From assembly GCF_943372915.1 (NCBI RefSeq), contig NZ_CALSAN010000001.1, positions 124,001 through 188,000 on the forward strand: a DNA stretch of 64,000 nucleotides, given 5' to 3'. The position numbers were made by a program, and so were the translations under genes. The stretch's first letter is position 1; every line of letters begins with the position of its first letter. This document shows, in pieces, positions 24,796-33,356 of the stretch. Origin of the DNA: Ferrovibrio terrae_A. GTDB lineage: Bacteria > Pseudomonadota > Alphaproteobacteria > Ferrovibrionales > Ferrovibrionaceae. Under the pieces are notes generated by a model. It searched no databases. It saw only the letters and a list, made by a program, of their open reading frames with translations, and was not told the DNA's origin.

Positions 24796-25883
24796 CGGAA
24801 GCCTTCCTGCAGCAGGGCCTGCAGCTTTGCCTTGTCATAGGCACCAAAGCCGAGGCTGGCCAGCGTGCGGCCGGTTTCAAGGAAATTCTGGCCGCAGATC
24901 GCCGAGGCGATGGCGAGGAAGCCGCGCACCAGCGGCGTCTGCACGCCAGCCAGCGCACCGGCCGAGGCCAGGAAGGACAGGCCGATGCGGGTGTCTTCCA
25001 GCATGTAGCGATGTTCGGTCAGCACCAGATGCTCGCGCCAGTCGCCGGAGTCGGTAAGCTTGTCATGCGAGCCGCGACCATACATCCATTCCGCACCCTG
25101 CTTGGCATAATGATCGGCCAGCGGAAAATGTGGGCCGTCGTAACCCAGCGCGACGCGGATGGCGATGCGCTCGGCATCCAGCGCATCGGTGACACGGCGG
25201 ATGGCAGGCTGCGTGCCTTCCTTGTGAATGTCCCAGCGCTCGAAATGCTCGATCGGGCCGGCATTCATCATGATCAGTGGTGGATGGATGATCGGGCCGG
25301 CATTCATCAGCGCACCCGACAGCGCATCGCCGCAATCCGACACCACGCCGGGAAAGGCCTTGTTCATCACGGCGAGCGCATGGGTCGCACGGTGGCGCGG
25401 GAAAATCCCGGTCGGCAGGTATTTGGCGCGCGTGGTGATGGCGACCGTATGCGGACCATGCTTGCGTGTGAGCCAGGGCAGCGTGCCGGTCTCGGCGAAG
25501 GCAACGGCGGCGCGGTTGCCGCTGTCCCAGGCCGCCTTGGCGAAGATCATCGCGCCGAAGGTGCCGGGTGGCAGGAACACCACCTGACCATCGGTCAGAT
25601 GCGGCGCTAGCGTGGCGGCGATATCAGCCTGGGCGAAGGCCGGTGCCGGACACAGGATCAGCTCGGCCCCGTCGATGGCAGCGGCGATGTCGGTGGTGAC
25701 AGCCGCCAGAACAGCTGTGCGCTCGCCGCTGAAATCCTTGACGGTAATGCGGTTTCCCGCGGCGCGATGGGCCTCGACCGCAGGCTTGTCGCGGCGCCAG
25801 AGGCGGACCTCATGGCCTGCCAGCGCGAAATCGCCGGCCGCTGCAAAAGATCCGTTGCCACCGCCCAGTACCGCAATCCGCAT
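24792..25883 (-). CDS. NAD/NADP octopine/nopaline dehydrogenase family protein
   Basis: A 363-residue protein. The N-terminal Rossmann domain has GGGNGSFAAAGDFALAGHEV, and the C-terminal opine-dehydrogenase domain has NAGPIIHPPLIMMNAGPIEH and HFPLADHYAKQG, with the catalytic His-Asp region. The family reductively condenses an amino acid with a 2-oxo acid, or oxidatively splits such N-(carboxyalkyl) amino acids. As first gene of the leftward operon it faces the NicX-like operon across a 168-base AT-rich region. The substrate is unknown. Confidence 0.85.
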   Translation of the reverse strand: MRIAVLGGGNGSFAAAGDFALAGHEVRLWRRDKPAVEAHRAAGNRITVKDFSGERTAVLAAVTTDIAAAIDGAELILCPAPAFAQADIAATLAPHLTDGQVVFLPPGTFGAMIFAKAAWDSGNRAAVAFAETGTLPWLTRKHGPHTVAITTRAKYLPTGIFPRHRATHALAVMNKAFPGVVSDCGDALSGALMNAGPIIHPPLIMMNAGPIEHFERWDIHKEGTQPAIRRVTDALDAERIAIRVALGYDGPHFPLADHYAKQGAEWMYGRGSHDKLTDSGDWREHLVLTEHRYMLEDTRIGLSFLASAGALAGVQTPLVRGFLAIASAICGQNFLETGRTLASLGFGAYDKAKLQALLQEGFR

Positions 25884-25961
25884 ACCGCTCTCCTCTGGAT
25901 GTCGCCGCTCTTTTATACTGTGGCCGGCTTTTCCGTGCGGCCGGCTATAAGCCCTTATATC

Positions 25962-25991
25962 TGATTATTTTAATCATAAAAGAATTCTTTT
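25962..25991. promoter_or_regulatory. Paired palindromes in the divergent AT-rich region
   Basis: Two adjacent dyads occur: TGATTA-TTT-TAATCA (25962-25976) and the perfect 14-mer AAAAGAATTCTTTT (25978-25991). A TTTTCATAT segment follows at once and also occurs in the arm of the palindrome at 19809-19832. The region lies between the opine-dehydrogenase-like gene and the NicX-like gene and is a good candidate operator region for the local MarR regulator. Confidence 0.5.
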
Positions 25992-26051
25992 TCATATAAA
26001 TTTTCCATGCTATCGTGAGCCCGAAAGTACAGGTTCGGGGAGACGAGCACC

Positions 26052-27098
26052 ATGATCGCGGATCGCATCGAAGCCAAGTGGATTGCGGCTTTCGTGGAAG
26101 TCCTCAAGCTCTGCAAGGTGACGCCGGGCGAGACCGCGGCGATCCTCTCGGAGACCCAGTCGCGCAGCCTGAATGTGCATCTGACAGAGCTGGCGCTGCT
26201 GCAGCTGGGCGCGCGCCCCTTCCATGTCATCCTGCCGACGCCGGCACAGACCGCACCGGTGCCGGTGCGCTCCACCGGCGCCAGCACGGCCATTCAGGGC
26301 CTGGAGCCGGCCGTGGCGGCGCTGTCGGCCAGCGGCATCGTGCTCGACCTGACCGTCGAAGGCCTGCTGCATGCCAAGGAGCTGCCGGCGATCCTGGGCA
26401 AGGGCGCCCGCGTGCTGATGATCTCGAACGAACATCCCGATGCGCTGGAACGCCTGGCGCCCGATCCGGCACTGGAAGCCGAAGTCAAAGCCGCGGTGAA
26501 GGCTTGCAAGGCCGCGACCACCATGACGGTGGTGAGTGCCGCCGGCACCAACCTGACTGTGACCATGGCCGGCGCGCGCACTGCCGGCGTCTGGGGCTGG
26601 TGCGATCGGCCCGGCACACTGGCGCATTGGCCCGGCGGCGTCGTGGTCGCCTTCCCCAAGGCCGGTTCGGTGAATGGCAAGCTGGTGCTCGATGCCGGTG
26701 ACATCAACCTTACCTTCAAGCGCTATCTCGAACGTCCGGTCGCCCTGACGCTGGAAAACGACTATGTCGTCGACATTGCCGGCGAAGGCACCGATGCCGA
26801 GCTGATGCGCCGCTACATGGCCGCCTGGGGCGACCGCGAGGCCTATGCGGTCAGTCATGTCGGCTGGGGCCTCAATCCCAAGGCGCGTTACGAAGCCATG
26901 GCGATGTATGACCAGCGCGATTTCAACGGCACGGAACTGCGGGCCTTTGCCGGCAATTTCCTGTTCTCGACCGGCGCCAACGAATTCGCCAACCGCTACA
27001 CCGAAGGCCATTTCGACATGCCGGTGCGCAACTGCACGATTGCGCTGGATGGCCGCATCGTCGTCGACAAGGGCACTCCGGTCAGGCCGGCGGCATGA
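26052..27098 (+). CDS. NicX-like non-haem iron dioxygenase (M29 aminopeptidase fold)
   Basis: A 348-residue protein resembling 2,5-dihydroxypyridine 5,6-dioxygenase NicX of Pseudomonas putida over its full length (about 350 aa). Shared features include WCDRPGTLAHWPGG, LVLDAGDINLTFK, SHVGWGLNPKAR and the C-terminal EGHFDMPVRNC. The three iron ligands known for NicX (two His and an Asp in H...HxD) correspond to His269, His320 and Asp322. NicX opens the ring of 2,5-dihydroxypyridine to N-formylmaleamate. The ring substrate here is unknown. It heads a five-gene operon and overlaps the hydrolase gene by four bases. A metallopeptidase role is possible but less likely. Confidence 0.75.
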   Translation: MIADRIEAKWIAAFVEVLKLCKVTPGETAAILSETQSRSLNVHLTELALLQLGARPFHVILPTPAQTAPVPVRSTGASTAIQGLEPAVAALSASGIVLDLTVEGLLHAKELPAILGKGARVLMISNEHPDALERLAPDPALEAEVKAAVKACKAATTMTVVSAAGTNLTVTMAGARTAGVWGWCDRPGTLAHWPGGVVVAFPKAGSVNGKLVLDAGDINLTFKRYLERPVALTLENDYVVDIAGEGTDAELMRRYMAAWGDREAYAVSHVGWGLNPKARYEAMAMYDQRDFNGTELRAFAGNFLFSTGANEFANRYTEGHFDMPVRNCTIALDGRIVVDKGTPVRPAA

Positions 27099-27886
27099 CA
27101 ACCGAGATCTACCTGCGCGCCGGCAACGGCATCCCGGTCATCTTCCTGCATGGCATCGGCGGTGCCGCGCGGCTGTGGCAGGCGCAGCTGGAAAGCTTCT
27201 CCGCTGCCGGTTTTTCTGCCGTGGCGCTCGATCTGCCCGGGTATGGCAACCGCCCGCCGGTGGGCGATATCAGCTTCGATGCCTATGCCGAGGATCTGGA
27301 AGCCCTGGTCGCCAGGCTGGGCCTCGACCGCCCGGTGCTGGTCGGCCATTCGCTCGGCGGCATGATCGCACAGACCGCACTGCGCCGCCGGCCAGACGGT
27401 TACCGCGCCGTGGCGCTGTCCGGCACCAGTCCGGCCTTTGGCAATGCGGGCGGCGATTTCCAGAAGCAGTTTCTGGCCGACCGCCTCGGCCCGCTGGATG
27501 CCGGCCGCAGCATGCAGGAGCTGGCGCCCAGCATCGTTGCCTCCATCATGGGGCCGCAGCCCGATCCGGCCGGCCGTGCGCAGGCGATCTCTGCCATGGG
27601 ATCGACCTCGGAAGCCACCTATCGCGCCGCGATGCACTGCATCGTGAAATTCGACGAGCGCGCCAACCTGCCGGCCATCCGCGTGCCCGTGCTGTGTCTG
27701 GCCGGCGAGCATGACCGCAACGCGCCGGCGGCGATGATGGGGCGTATGGCCGGCAAGATTCCCGGTGCCCGCTATGTCTGCCTGGCCGGTGTCGGCCATC
27801 TGCCTAATCTCGAAGCGCCGCAGGCCTTCGATGCCGCGGTGCTCGGTTTCCTGAATACCGTCTGCCCCCCTTCGACCACGACCTGA
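27095..27886 (+). CDS. Alpha/beta-fold hydrolase
   Basis: A 263-residue hydrolase with oxyanion HGIGG, nucleophile Ser86 in VGHSLGG, acid Asp in AGEHDRNAP and catalytic His in GVGHLPNLE. In the nic pathway the product of NicX is processed by the alpha/beta hydrolase NicD (N-formylmaleamate deformylase), so an analogous step is suggested by position; the sequence itself is generic (3-oxoadipate enol-lactonase/MhpC-like). It is coupled to the NicX-like gene by ATGA. Confidence 0.85.
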   Translation: MTTEIYLRAGNGIPVIFLHGIGGAARLWQAQLESFSAAGFSAVALDLPGYGNRPPVGDISFDAYAEDLEALVARLGLDRPVLVGHSLGGMIAQTALRRRPDGYRAVALSGTSPAFGNAGGDFQKQFLADRLGPLDAGRSMQELAPSIVASIMGPQPDPAGRAQAISAMGSTSEATYRAAMHCIVKFDERANLPAIRVPVLCLAGEHDRNAPAAMMGRMAGKIPGARYVCLAGVGHLPNLEAPQAFDAAVLGFLNTVCPPSTTT

Positions 27887-27899
27887 TCCAGGAGTCGCC

Positions 27900-29171
27900 A
27901 TGAACATGTTGAGCCCTGATGTGAAGAACCAGGATGCCCCGCTCTTCGATCCGGCTGCCTTTCGTCTCGACAGCCTGCAGACCGAGCTGACGGCACAGGC
28001 CCGCAGCTTCGGCCGCCGCGTGCTGGCGCCGCGCGCCGCCGGCTATGATCGCGAAGCCACCTTCCCGATCGAGAATTTCCGCGATATGCACACGGAAAAC
28101 CTGCTCGGCATCTGTATCCCGAAGGATAACGGCGGCATCGGCGCCGACTTCAAGACCTATTGCCTGACGGCCGCCGAACTGGGCCGCTATTGCGGCGCCA
28201 CGGCGCTGTCGTGGAACATGCATGTCTGCTCGACCCTATGGTCAGGCTCGCTGTCGGATGATCTCGACATGGATGCGGCAGTGCGCAAGCTGCATGCCGA
28301 GCGCCGCAGCGGCCATTACCAGCGCATCCTGAAAGACGGTGCGGTGTATTCGCAGCCGTTTTCCGAAGGTGGCGCAGCGGCAGCCGGTGGCGCGGCCTTT
28401 GGCACCGAGGCGCATCCGGTGGACGGCGGCTTCAAGGTCACCGGCAAGAAGATCTTCGCCTCGCTGTCGGGCTTTGCCGATTACTACGGCGTGCTGTGCA
28501 CCGAGGTCGAGCCCGGCCAGAAGGCCAGCCGCCGCAACACGCTGTATCTCGCCATTCCCGCCAAGGCACCGGGCGTCAAGGTGGTGGGCGACTGGGATCC
28601 GCTGGGCATGCGCGGCACGGTCTCGCGCACCCTGATCTTCGAGGATGTGTTCGTGCCACAGGATGCGCTGCTGATGCCGCGCGGCATGTATTTCCAGGCC
28701 GCCTCGCGCTGGCCGCATATGTTCATGACGCTGACGCCCACCTATATGGGCCTGGCGCAGGCGGCCTATGATTTCACCGTGGCCTATCTGCGCGGCGAAC
28801 TGCCCGGCATGCCGCCGGTGAAGCGGCGCATGTATCCGACCAAGCAGATTGCTGTGGCCGAGATGCATATCATGCTGGAGCAGACCAAGGCGCTGTGGTT
28901 CCAGGCGATCAGCGAGGCCGGCCCCAATCCCAGCCGAGACCAGGTTCTGCGCGCCTATGCCGCGCAGTATACCGTGATGGAGAATGCCAACGCGCTGGCC
29001 GTGAAGGCAATCCGCACCTGCGGCGGCCAGGCGATGCTGAAGAGCCTGCCGCTGGAGCGCATCTATCGCGACAGCCGCTGCGGCTCGCTGATGCTGCCCT
29101 GGACGGCGGAAATCTGCGTCGACCGTCTGGGCCGCGAGGCGCTCTACCAGCCCGGTGAAACTGACGAATGA
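27900..29171 (+). CDS. Acyl-CoA-dehydrogenase-fold protein, probable flavin-dependent monooxygenase
   Basis: A 423-residue protein with the three ACAD domains: N-terminal helices, a beta-barrel (VTGKKIFASLSGFADYYGVL), and C-terminal helices ending RIYRDSRCGSLMLPWTAEI. Neither usual location of the catalytic Glu holds one: the ERL-type position in the G helix reads as the WPHMFMTLTPTYMG region, and the YEGT position reads LPWTAE. This fits group D two-component monooxygenases (DszC/HpaB-like), which use reduced flavin. A flavin reductase gene in the same operon supports that. A true dehydrogenase with displaced Glu is the alternative. It starts behind CAGGAG, 13 bases after the hydrolase gene. 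Confidence 0.75.
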   Translation: MNMLSPDVKNQDAPLFDPAAFRLDSLQTELTAQARSFGRRVLAPRAAGYDREATFPIENFRDMHTENLLGICIPKDNGGIGADFKTYCLTAAELGRYCGATALSWNMHVCSTLWSGSLSDDLDMDAAVRKLHAERRSGHYQRILKDGAVYSQPFSEGGAAAAGGAAFGTEAHPVDGGFKVTGKKIFASLSGFADYYGVLCTEVEPGQKASRRNTLYLAIPAKAPGVKVVGDWDPLGMRGTVSRTLIFEDVFVPQDALLMPRGMYFQAASRWPHMFMTLTPTYMGLAQAAYDFTVAYLRGELPGMPPVKRRMYPTKQIAVAEMHIMLEQTKALWFQAISEAGPNPSRDQVLRAYAAQYTVMENANALAVKAIRTCGGQAMLKSLPLERIYRDSRCGSLMLPWTAEICVDRLGREALYQPGETDE

Positions 29172-30700
29172 CGCTCGACCGCATCATCGACCGCCACGCC
29201 GCCTTCCAGCCGGCACAGCCGGCCCTGGCCGATGAACGGCTGTCGCTGACCTATGGCGAGCTGGCCGGCCGCATCGACCGCATGGCCGGCGGCCTGTCCG
29301 GCCTTGGCGTGACGGCGGGCAAGCGCGTCGCGCATCTGGGCTACAACGCTGCCGATATCGTCGTGCTGCTGTTTGCCTGCGCGCGGCTCGGCGCCATCCT
29401 GGTGCCGCTGAACTGGCGGCTGGCAACACCGGAGCTGGTCTATGCCTTGCAGGATTGCGGCGCCGATCTGCTGATCCATGATGCGGCCTTCGGCGACACC
29501 GCCGCGGCGATCTGCACGGAGGCCGGCCTGCAGCATCGCCTGGTGCTGGATGGCGCAGCTGGCACCGCCATGGCCCTGGAAACCATGCTGGCCGGGGCGC
29601 CCGCCCTGCCGGCCAGCGGCAATACCGAAGACGGCCTCGAGCAGCCGCTGCTGATCGTCTACACCTCGGGCACCACCGGGCGACCCAAGGGCGCGGTGCT
29701 GACCCAGGCGGCGCTGCTGGCCAATGCGCAGATGAGCCGGCATGCTTTCGACCTGCGCAGCACAGACCATGTGCTGACCTGCCTGCCGATGTTCCATGTC
29801 GGCGGCCTCAACATCCAGACCACGCCAGCGCTGCTCAGCGGGGCGCGCGTGACGCTGCAGAGCCGTTTCCATCCCGGCCGCTTCATCGAGGCGGTGGAAC
29901 GGCTGCGGCCAGACCTGAGCGTGCTGGTGCCCGCCACCATCCGCGCCCTGCTCGACGATCCGGCCTATATGGGCGCCGATCTTACGGCGCTGCGCGCGGT
30001 CGGCGTCGGCTCCAGCGTGGTGCCGCCGCAGCTGATCGCCGCCCTGGAAGCCCGCGGCATTCCGGTGCTGCAGATCTATGGCGCCACCGAAACCTGCCCG
30101 CTGGCGGTCTATGAAACGATGGCCATGCGCGGCGCCTGCCCCGGCACCACCGGACGCCCCGGCCTGCTGTGCGATATCCGCATTGTCGACAACACCGGCG
30201 TCGATGTGGCACCCGGCATCGCCGGTGAAATCTGGGTGAAGGGACCGCAGGTATTGTCGCAATACTGGAATGCACCCGATGCCACGGCGGCGGCCCTGGT
30301 GGATGGCTGGTTCCGCACCGGCGACATTGCCATGCGCGATGCCGACTGGAATGTGGTGGTGCACGACCGCAAGAAGAATGTGATCATTTCTGGTGGCGAG
30401 AATATCTATCCCGCCGAGCTTGAGCGCGTTCTGGAAGAAGATAACCGCATCCGCGAGGCCGCCGTGGTGGCGCGCCGCGATCCGCGCTGGGACGAAATTC
30501 CGGTCGCCGTGGTGGTGCTGGCCGAGGGCGCCGTGCTGCAGCGCGAGGATGTCCTGGCCCTCTTCGATGGTGTGGTGGCGCGCTACAAACTGCCGCGCGA
30601 TGTCGTCTTCGTTTCCTCTCTGCCGCGCAATGCCATGGGCAAGGTGCAGCATCACATCCTGCGCGAGCTGGTGGCGGCAGACCGGCAGAGTGCCGCATGA
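29168..30700 (+). CDS. Acyl-CoA synthetase (AMP-forming ligase)
   Basis: A 510-residue ANL-family ligase. The P-loop is YTSGTTGRPKGAVLT, the A5 motif YGATETCPLAV, the A7 motif WFRTGDIAMRD, the hinge region HDRKKNVIISGGENIYPAEL, and the catalytic Lys lies in PRNAMGKVQHHI. It activates a carboxylic acid to its CoA thioester; the acid is unknown. The four-base overlaps with both neighbours place it firmly in the NicX-like operon, which implies that the pathway has a CoA-bound intermediate, unlike the canonical nic pathway. Confidence 0.92.
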   Translation: MTLDRIIDRHAAFQPAQPALADERLSLTYGELAGRIDRMAGGLSGLGVTAGKRVAHLGYNAADIVVLLFACARLGAILVPLNWRLATPELVYALQDCGADLLIHDAAFGDTAAAICTEAGLQHRLVLDGAAGTAMALETMLAGAPALPASGNTEDGLEQPLLIVYTSGTTGRPKGAVLTQAALLANAQMSRHAFDLRSTDHVLTCLPMFHVGGLNIQTTPALLSGARVTLQSRFHPGRFIEAVERLRPDLSVLVPATIRALLDDPAYMGADLTALRAVGVGSSVVPPQLIAALEARGIPVLQIYGATETCPLAVYETMAMRGACPGTTGRPGLLCDIRIVDNTGVDVAPGIAGEIWVKGPQVLSQYWNAPDATAAALVDGWFRTGDIAMRDADWNVVVHDRKKNVIISGGENIYPAELERVLEEDNRIREAAVVARRDPRWDEIPVAVVVLAEGAVLQREDVLALFDGVVARYKLPRDVVFVSSLPRNAMGKVQHHILRELVAADRQSAA

Positions 30701-31200
30701 CCCTGGTCAGCAAGCAGCAGTTCCGCGACGGCATGGCGCGACTCAGCGCCGCGGTGAATGTCGTCACCACCGCCGGAGCGGCCGGCCGCTGCGGCTTCAC
30801 GGCCTCGGCGGTCTGCTCGGTCAGCGACGAGCCGCCGACACTGCTGGTTTGCATGAACCGCGCCAGCGCCATGAATCCGGTGTTCAAGCAGAATGGCGTG
30901 CTGTGCATCAATACGCTGTCGGCCGAGCAGCAGCACTATTCCGCACTGTTTGCCGGCCAGACCGATGTGGCCATGGCCGAGCGCTTTCATGATGAGGCCT
31001 GGACCGTGCTGCAGACCGGATCGCCGGTGCTGGAGAATGCCCTGGTCTCGTTTGACTGCCAGATCGCCGACATCAAGGAAATCGGCAGCCACAGCGTGAT
31101 GTTCTGCACAGTGCTCGGCGTTGCCGTGTGGCAAAGCCGCGAGGGCCTGGTGTATTTCGACCGCGGCTACCGCATGGTGCCCGCCGCCGAGACGCCCTAG
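30697..31200 (+). CDS. Flavin reductase family protein (HpaC/DIM6-NTAB type)
   Basis: A 167-residue FMN-binding split-barrel protein. The N-terminal part has FRDGMARLSAAVNVVTT and GFTASAVCSVSDEPPTLLVCMNR, the signature of NAD(P)H:flavin oxidoreductases that feed reduced flavin to a separate monooxygenase. The conserved C-terminal region GLVYFDRGYR fits. It is last in the operon and is the natural partner of the ACAD-fold protein at 27900-29171. The stop codon is shared with the convergent cupin gene within CTAG. Confidence 0.92.
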   Translation: MTLVSKQQFRDGMARLSAAVNVVTTAGAAGRCGFTASAVCSVSDEPPTLLVCMNRASAMNPVFKQNGVLCINTLSAEQQHYSALFAGQTDVAMAERFHDEAWTVLQTGSPVLENALVSFDCQIADIKEIGSHSVMFCTVLGVAVWQSREGLVYFDRGYRMVPAAETP

Positions 31201-31709
31201 CGGATGAACTGGTCAAGATAGGCACCGCCGAGGCCGCAGGCCTCATAATGCTTGCGGCACATTTCGATCTTGCTGAACACATCCTCAAAGCCGGTGACCT
31301 TGCCCCAGGGATCGACATAGATCATCGCGCCAGTGATATGGAACAGCGTGATCATCTCCTGGCAGTCTTCCGGCACCACCAGCGTATGGGTCTCGCCCGG
31401 CGGCTCGAACACATAGGAGCCCGTGGTCGCCACCCAGTCATGCTCCAGGTAATGCCATTTGCCCCGCAGTACATGACCATGCACCGGGCCGGGATGACGG
31501 TGGCGGCTCAGCACGCCGGCGCGGCGCACGCGCAGCAGGTTGACCCAGTAACCCTGACGCGTGTTGAGGCAGAGCGGCCGGAACCACACACCGTCCGCCT
31601 GCGGCACCCAGACCCGTTCGTCGTCAGGAATCGGCGAGGCAATAACAATCTCGGTTGCCGCTTCGGGTGGAAACGGCAGCTGGTAGGGCATGCGGCTGGT
31701 ATCGGTCAT
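31197..31709 (-). CDS. Cupin, 2,4'-dihydroxyacetophenone dioxygenase-like
   Basis: A 170-residue single-domain cupin. The metal-binding motif is SRHRHPGPVHGHVLRGKWHYLE with downstream FEPPGETHTLVV, and the MIYVDPWGKVTG segment is typical of the 2,4'-dihydroxyacetophenone dioxygenase-like family. That enzyme is Fe(II)-dependent and cleaves an aromatic side-chain C-C bond. Here it may act on an intermediate of the adjacent pathway. It is followed on the same strand by nothing and preceded by an SDR gene nine bases upstream, so the two form a small leftward operon. Confidence 0.8.
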   Translation of the reverse strand: MTDTSRMPYQLPFPPEAATEIVIASPIPDDERVWVPQADGVWFRPLCLNTRQGYWVNLLRVRRAGVLSRHRHPGPVHGHVLRGKWHYLEHDWVATTGSYVFEPPGETHTLVVPEDCQEMITLFHITGAMIYVDPWGKVTGFEDVFSKIEMCRKHYEACGLGGAYLDQFIR

Positions 31710-31718
31710 CTCAATCCC

Positions 31719-32456
31719 TCACATCGCAGCATAGCCGCCATCGACCGGCAGGATCACGCCGGTGATGAAATCGGCCTGATCGGAGGCCAGGAACAGCACC
31801 GCTTTCGCCACATCGGCCGGTGTGCCCCAGCGGGCCATCGGCGTGCGATCCAGGATCACCTGGCTGCGCGTCGCATCATCTTGCAGCGCTTGCGTCAGCG
31901 GTGTGGCGATCCAGCCCGGCGCCACGGCATTGACGCGAACGCCATCCTTGGCCCAGGCCACGGCGAGCGACTTGGTCAGCTGCATGACACCGCCCTTGCT
32001 GGCGGAATAGGCCGGCACCGCCGGCCCGCCGAAGAAGCTCAGCATGGAGGCGGTGTTGACGATGCTGCCGCGGCGCCGCTCCAGCAGCGGCTTGCAGGCC
32101 AGGCAGAGCCGCATGGTGCCGGCCAGATTGACATCCAGCACCTTCAGGAAGGTGGGCATCTCATATTCGGCGCCGCGCCGGATCATGCCGGCGCAGTTGA
32201 CCAGCACATCCAGCTGGGTCAGCGACGCGGCAAAAGCATCCACCGCCTGCTGGTCGGCGACATCCAGCGCCTTGAGCGCGATATCTTTGAAAGCCGGGTC
32301 CTGCTTCGCCGCGTCAAGCTCGGGGCCAGCGAGGCCAACCGCCGTCACGCTGTCGCCACGATCACGGAAGGCCTGGGCGATGCCGGCGCCAATGCCGCTG
32401 GTGCCGCCCGATACAAGGATGTTGCGCAAGGCGGCCCTCTCCACAGTCGTTTCCAT
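31719..32456 (-). CDS. Short-chain dehydrogenase/reductase
   Basis: A 245-residue SDR with the cofactor motif SGGTSGIGAGIAQ, NCAG, and catalytic Ser and Tyr-x3-Lys (YSASKGG). It ends GVILPVDGGYAAM. The annotated ATG at 32456 lacks a ribosome site; a TTG at 32429 is preceded by GGAGAGG at good spacing and may be the true start, removing nine residues. It is coupled to the cupin gene. The substrate is unknown; an alcohol or diol in the same pathway is likely. Confidence 0.88.
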   Translation of the reverse strand: METTVERAALRNILVSGGTSGIGAGIAQAFRDRGDSVTAVGLAGPELDAAKQDPAFKDIALKALDVADQQAVDAFAASLTQLDVLVNCAGMIRRGAEYEMPTFLKVLDVNLAGTMRLCLACKPLLERRRGSIVNTASMLSFFGGPAVPAYSASKGGVMQLTKSLAVAWAKDGVRVNAVAPGWIATPLTQALQDDATRSQVILDRTPMARWGTPADVAKAVLFLASDQADFITGVILPVDGGYAAM

Positions 32457-32549
32457 ACCCGGATTTTATGGCCGGCGGCGCAGCCGGCGATTCGTTGCGG
32501 TGATTGAACCCTCGTTCCACGGCATGCGCAAGCCCAAGGAGGCGATACG

Positions 32550-33356
32550 CTATCCAATGCCGCCGGCGCGGATGATCAGCAGCACTGCCGCCCCGACAAT
32601 GATAATGCCGATGGCGCGGGCGATCCGCAGGCCGCCCGGCGCCAGACGTTCCAGCGTGATTGCCAGACTGATGGCTGCCATGGCGCACAAGTCCATGACG
32701 CCGATGACCAGCAGGATCGCCGTCAGGCCGGCGCAACTCAGGCTGCAATGCAGGCCAAGCCGCAAGCCATGGCGCCAGGCCATGCCGGTACCGGCCGGCA
32801 GGCAATGGACGGGCACCGCGTCCGCGCGGCAGCAGGCCAGATGATGCGCCTTCCACGCGGTGAATTGCAGCATACCGGCCAGCAGCACGACCGCCCCACC
32901 GGCGAACGGAACCGCGCGCGCCAGATCCGGCGATTGCTGCGCGGCTTCCGCCAGCGCGGCGCCCAGCGTGAACACGATCAGGCCCGCCATGGCCCAGACA
33001 CAAAGATAGCCGGCACCCACAAGGGCCGTCAGCCGCGCCGCACCGGCGGTCTGGTGATAGCGCCACAGTACAGGCGCCAGGGACGGCAGCATCATCGCCA
33101 CCATCATCACCATCCACATGCCGATAAATGACGTGGCAGCGCCGGCCCAGCCCTGCGCGCACATCGGCATCCAGGCCATCGACAGCATCCAGCCGCCGGG
33201 CATCGGGATCTCGCCCATCGTCGCCATCGACAGGCCCCAGAGGACCGTCACCGCCGTGCTGGCAGCAAACAGCAGGGCCATGAAACCATAAAAGATATCC
33301 CGCGCGGTCACTATGCCGCGCGGGATCATGGCAATCGGCCGGCTCAGCCGCAGCAT
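32550..33356 (-). CDS. DUF2182 predicted metal-binding integral membrane protein
   Basis: A 268-residue protein with about six to seven membrane helices, rich in Met, including WMLSMAWMPMCAQGW and MWMVMMVAMMLPS, the DUF2182 signature (COG5486). A cysteine pair occurs in HHLACC and CSLSCAG in the later helices. The function of the family is unknown; the Met/Cys/His richness suggests metal handling. The start overlaps the end of the DUF899 gene by 13 bases, so the two are coupled. Confidence 0.85.
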   Translation of the reverse strand: MLRLSRPIAMIPRGIVTARDIFYGFMALLFAASTAVTVLWGLSMATMGEIPMPGGWMLSMAWMPMCAQGWAGAATSFIGMWMVMMVAMMLPSLAPVLWRYHQTAGAARLTALVGAGYLCVWAMAGLIVFTLGAALAEAAQQSPDLARAVPFAGGAVVLLAGMLQFTAWKAHHLACCRADAVPVHCLPAGTGMAWRHGLRLGLHCSLSCAGLTAILLVIGVMDLCAMAAISLAITLERLAPGGLRIARAIGIIIVGAAVLLIIRAGGIG

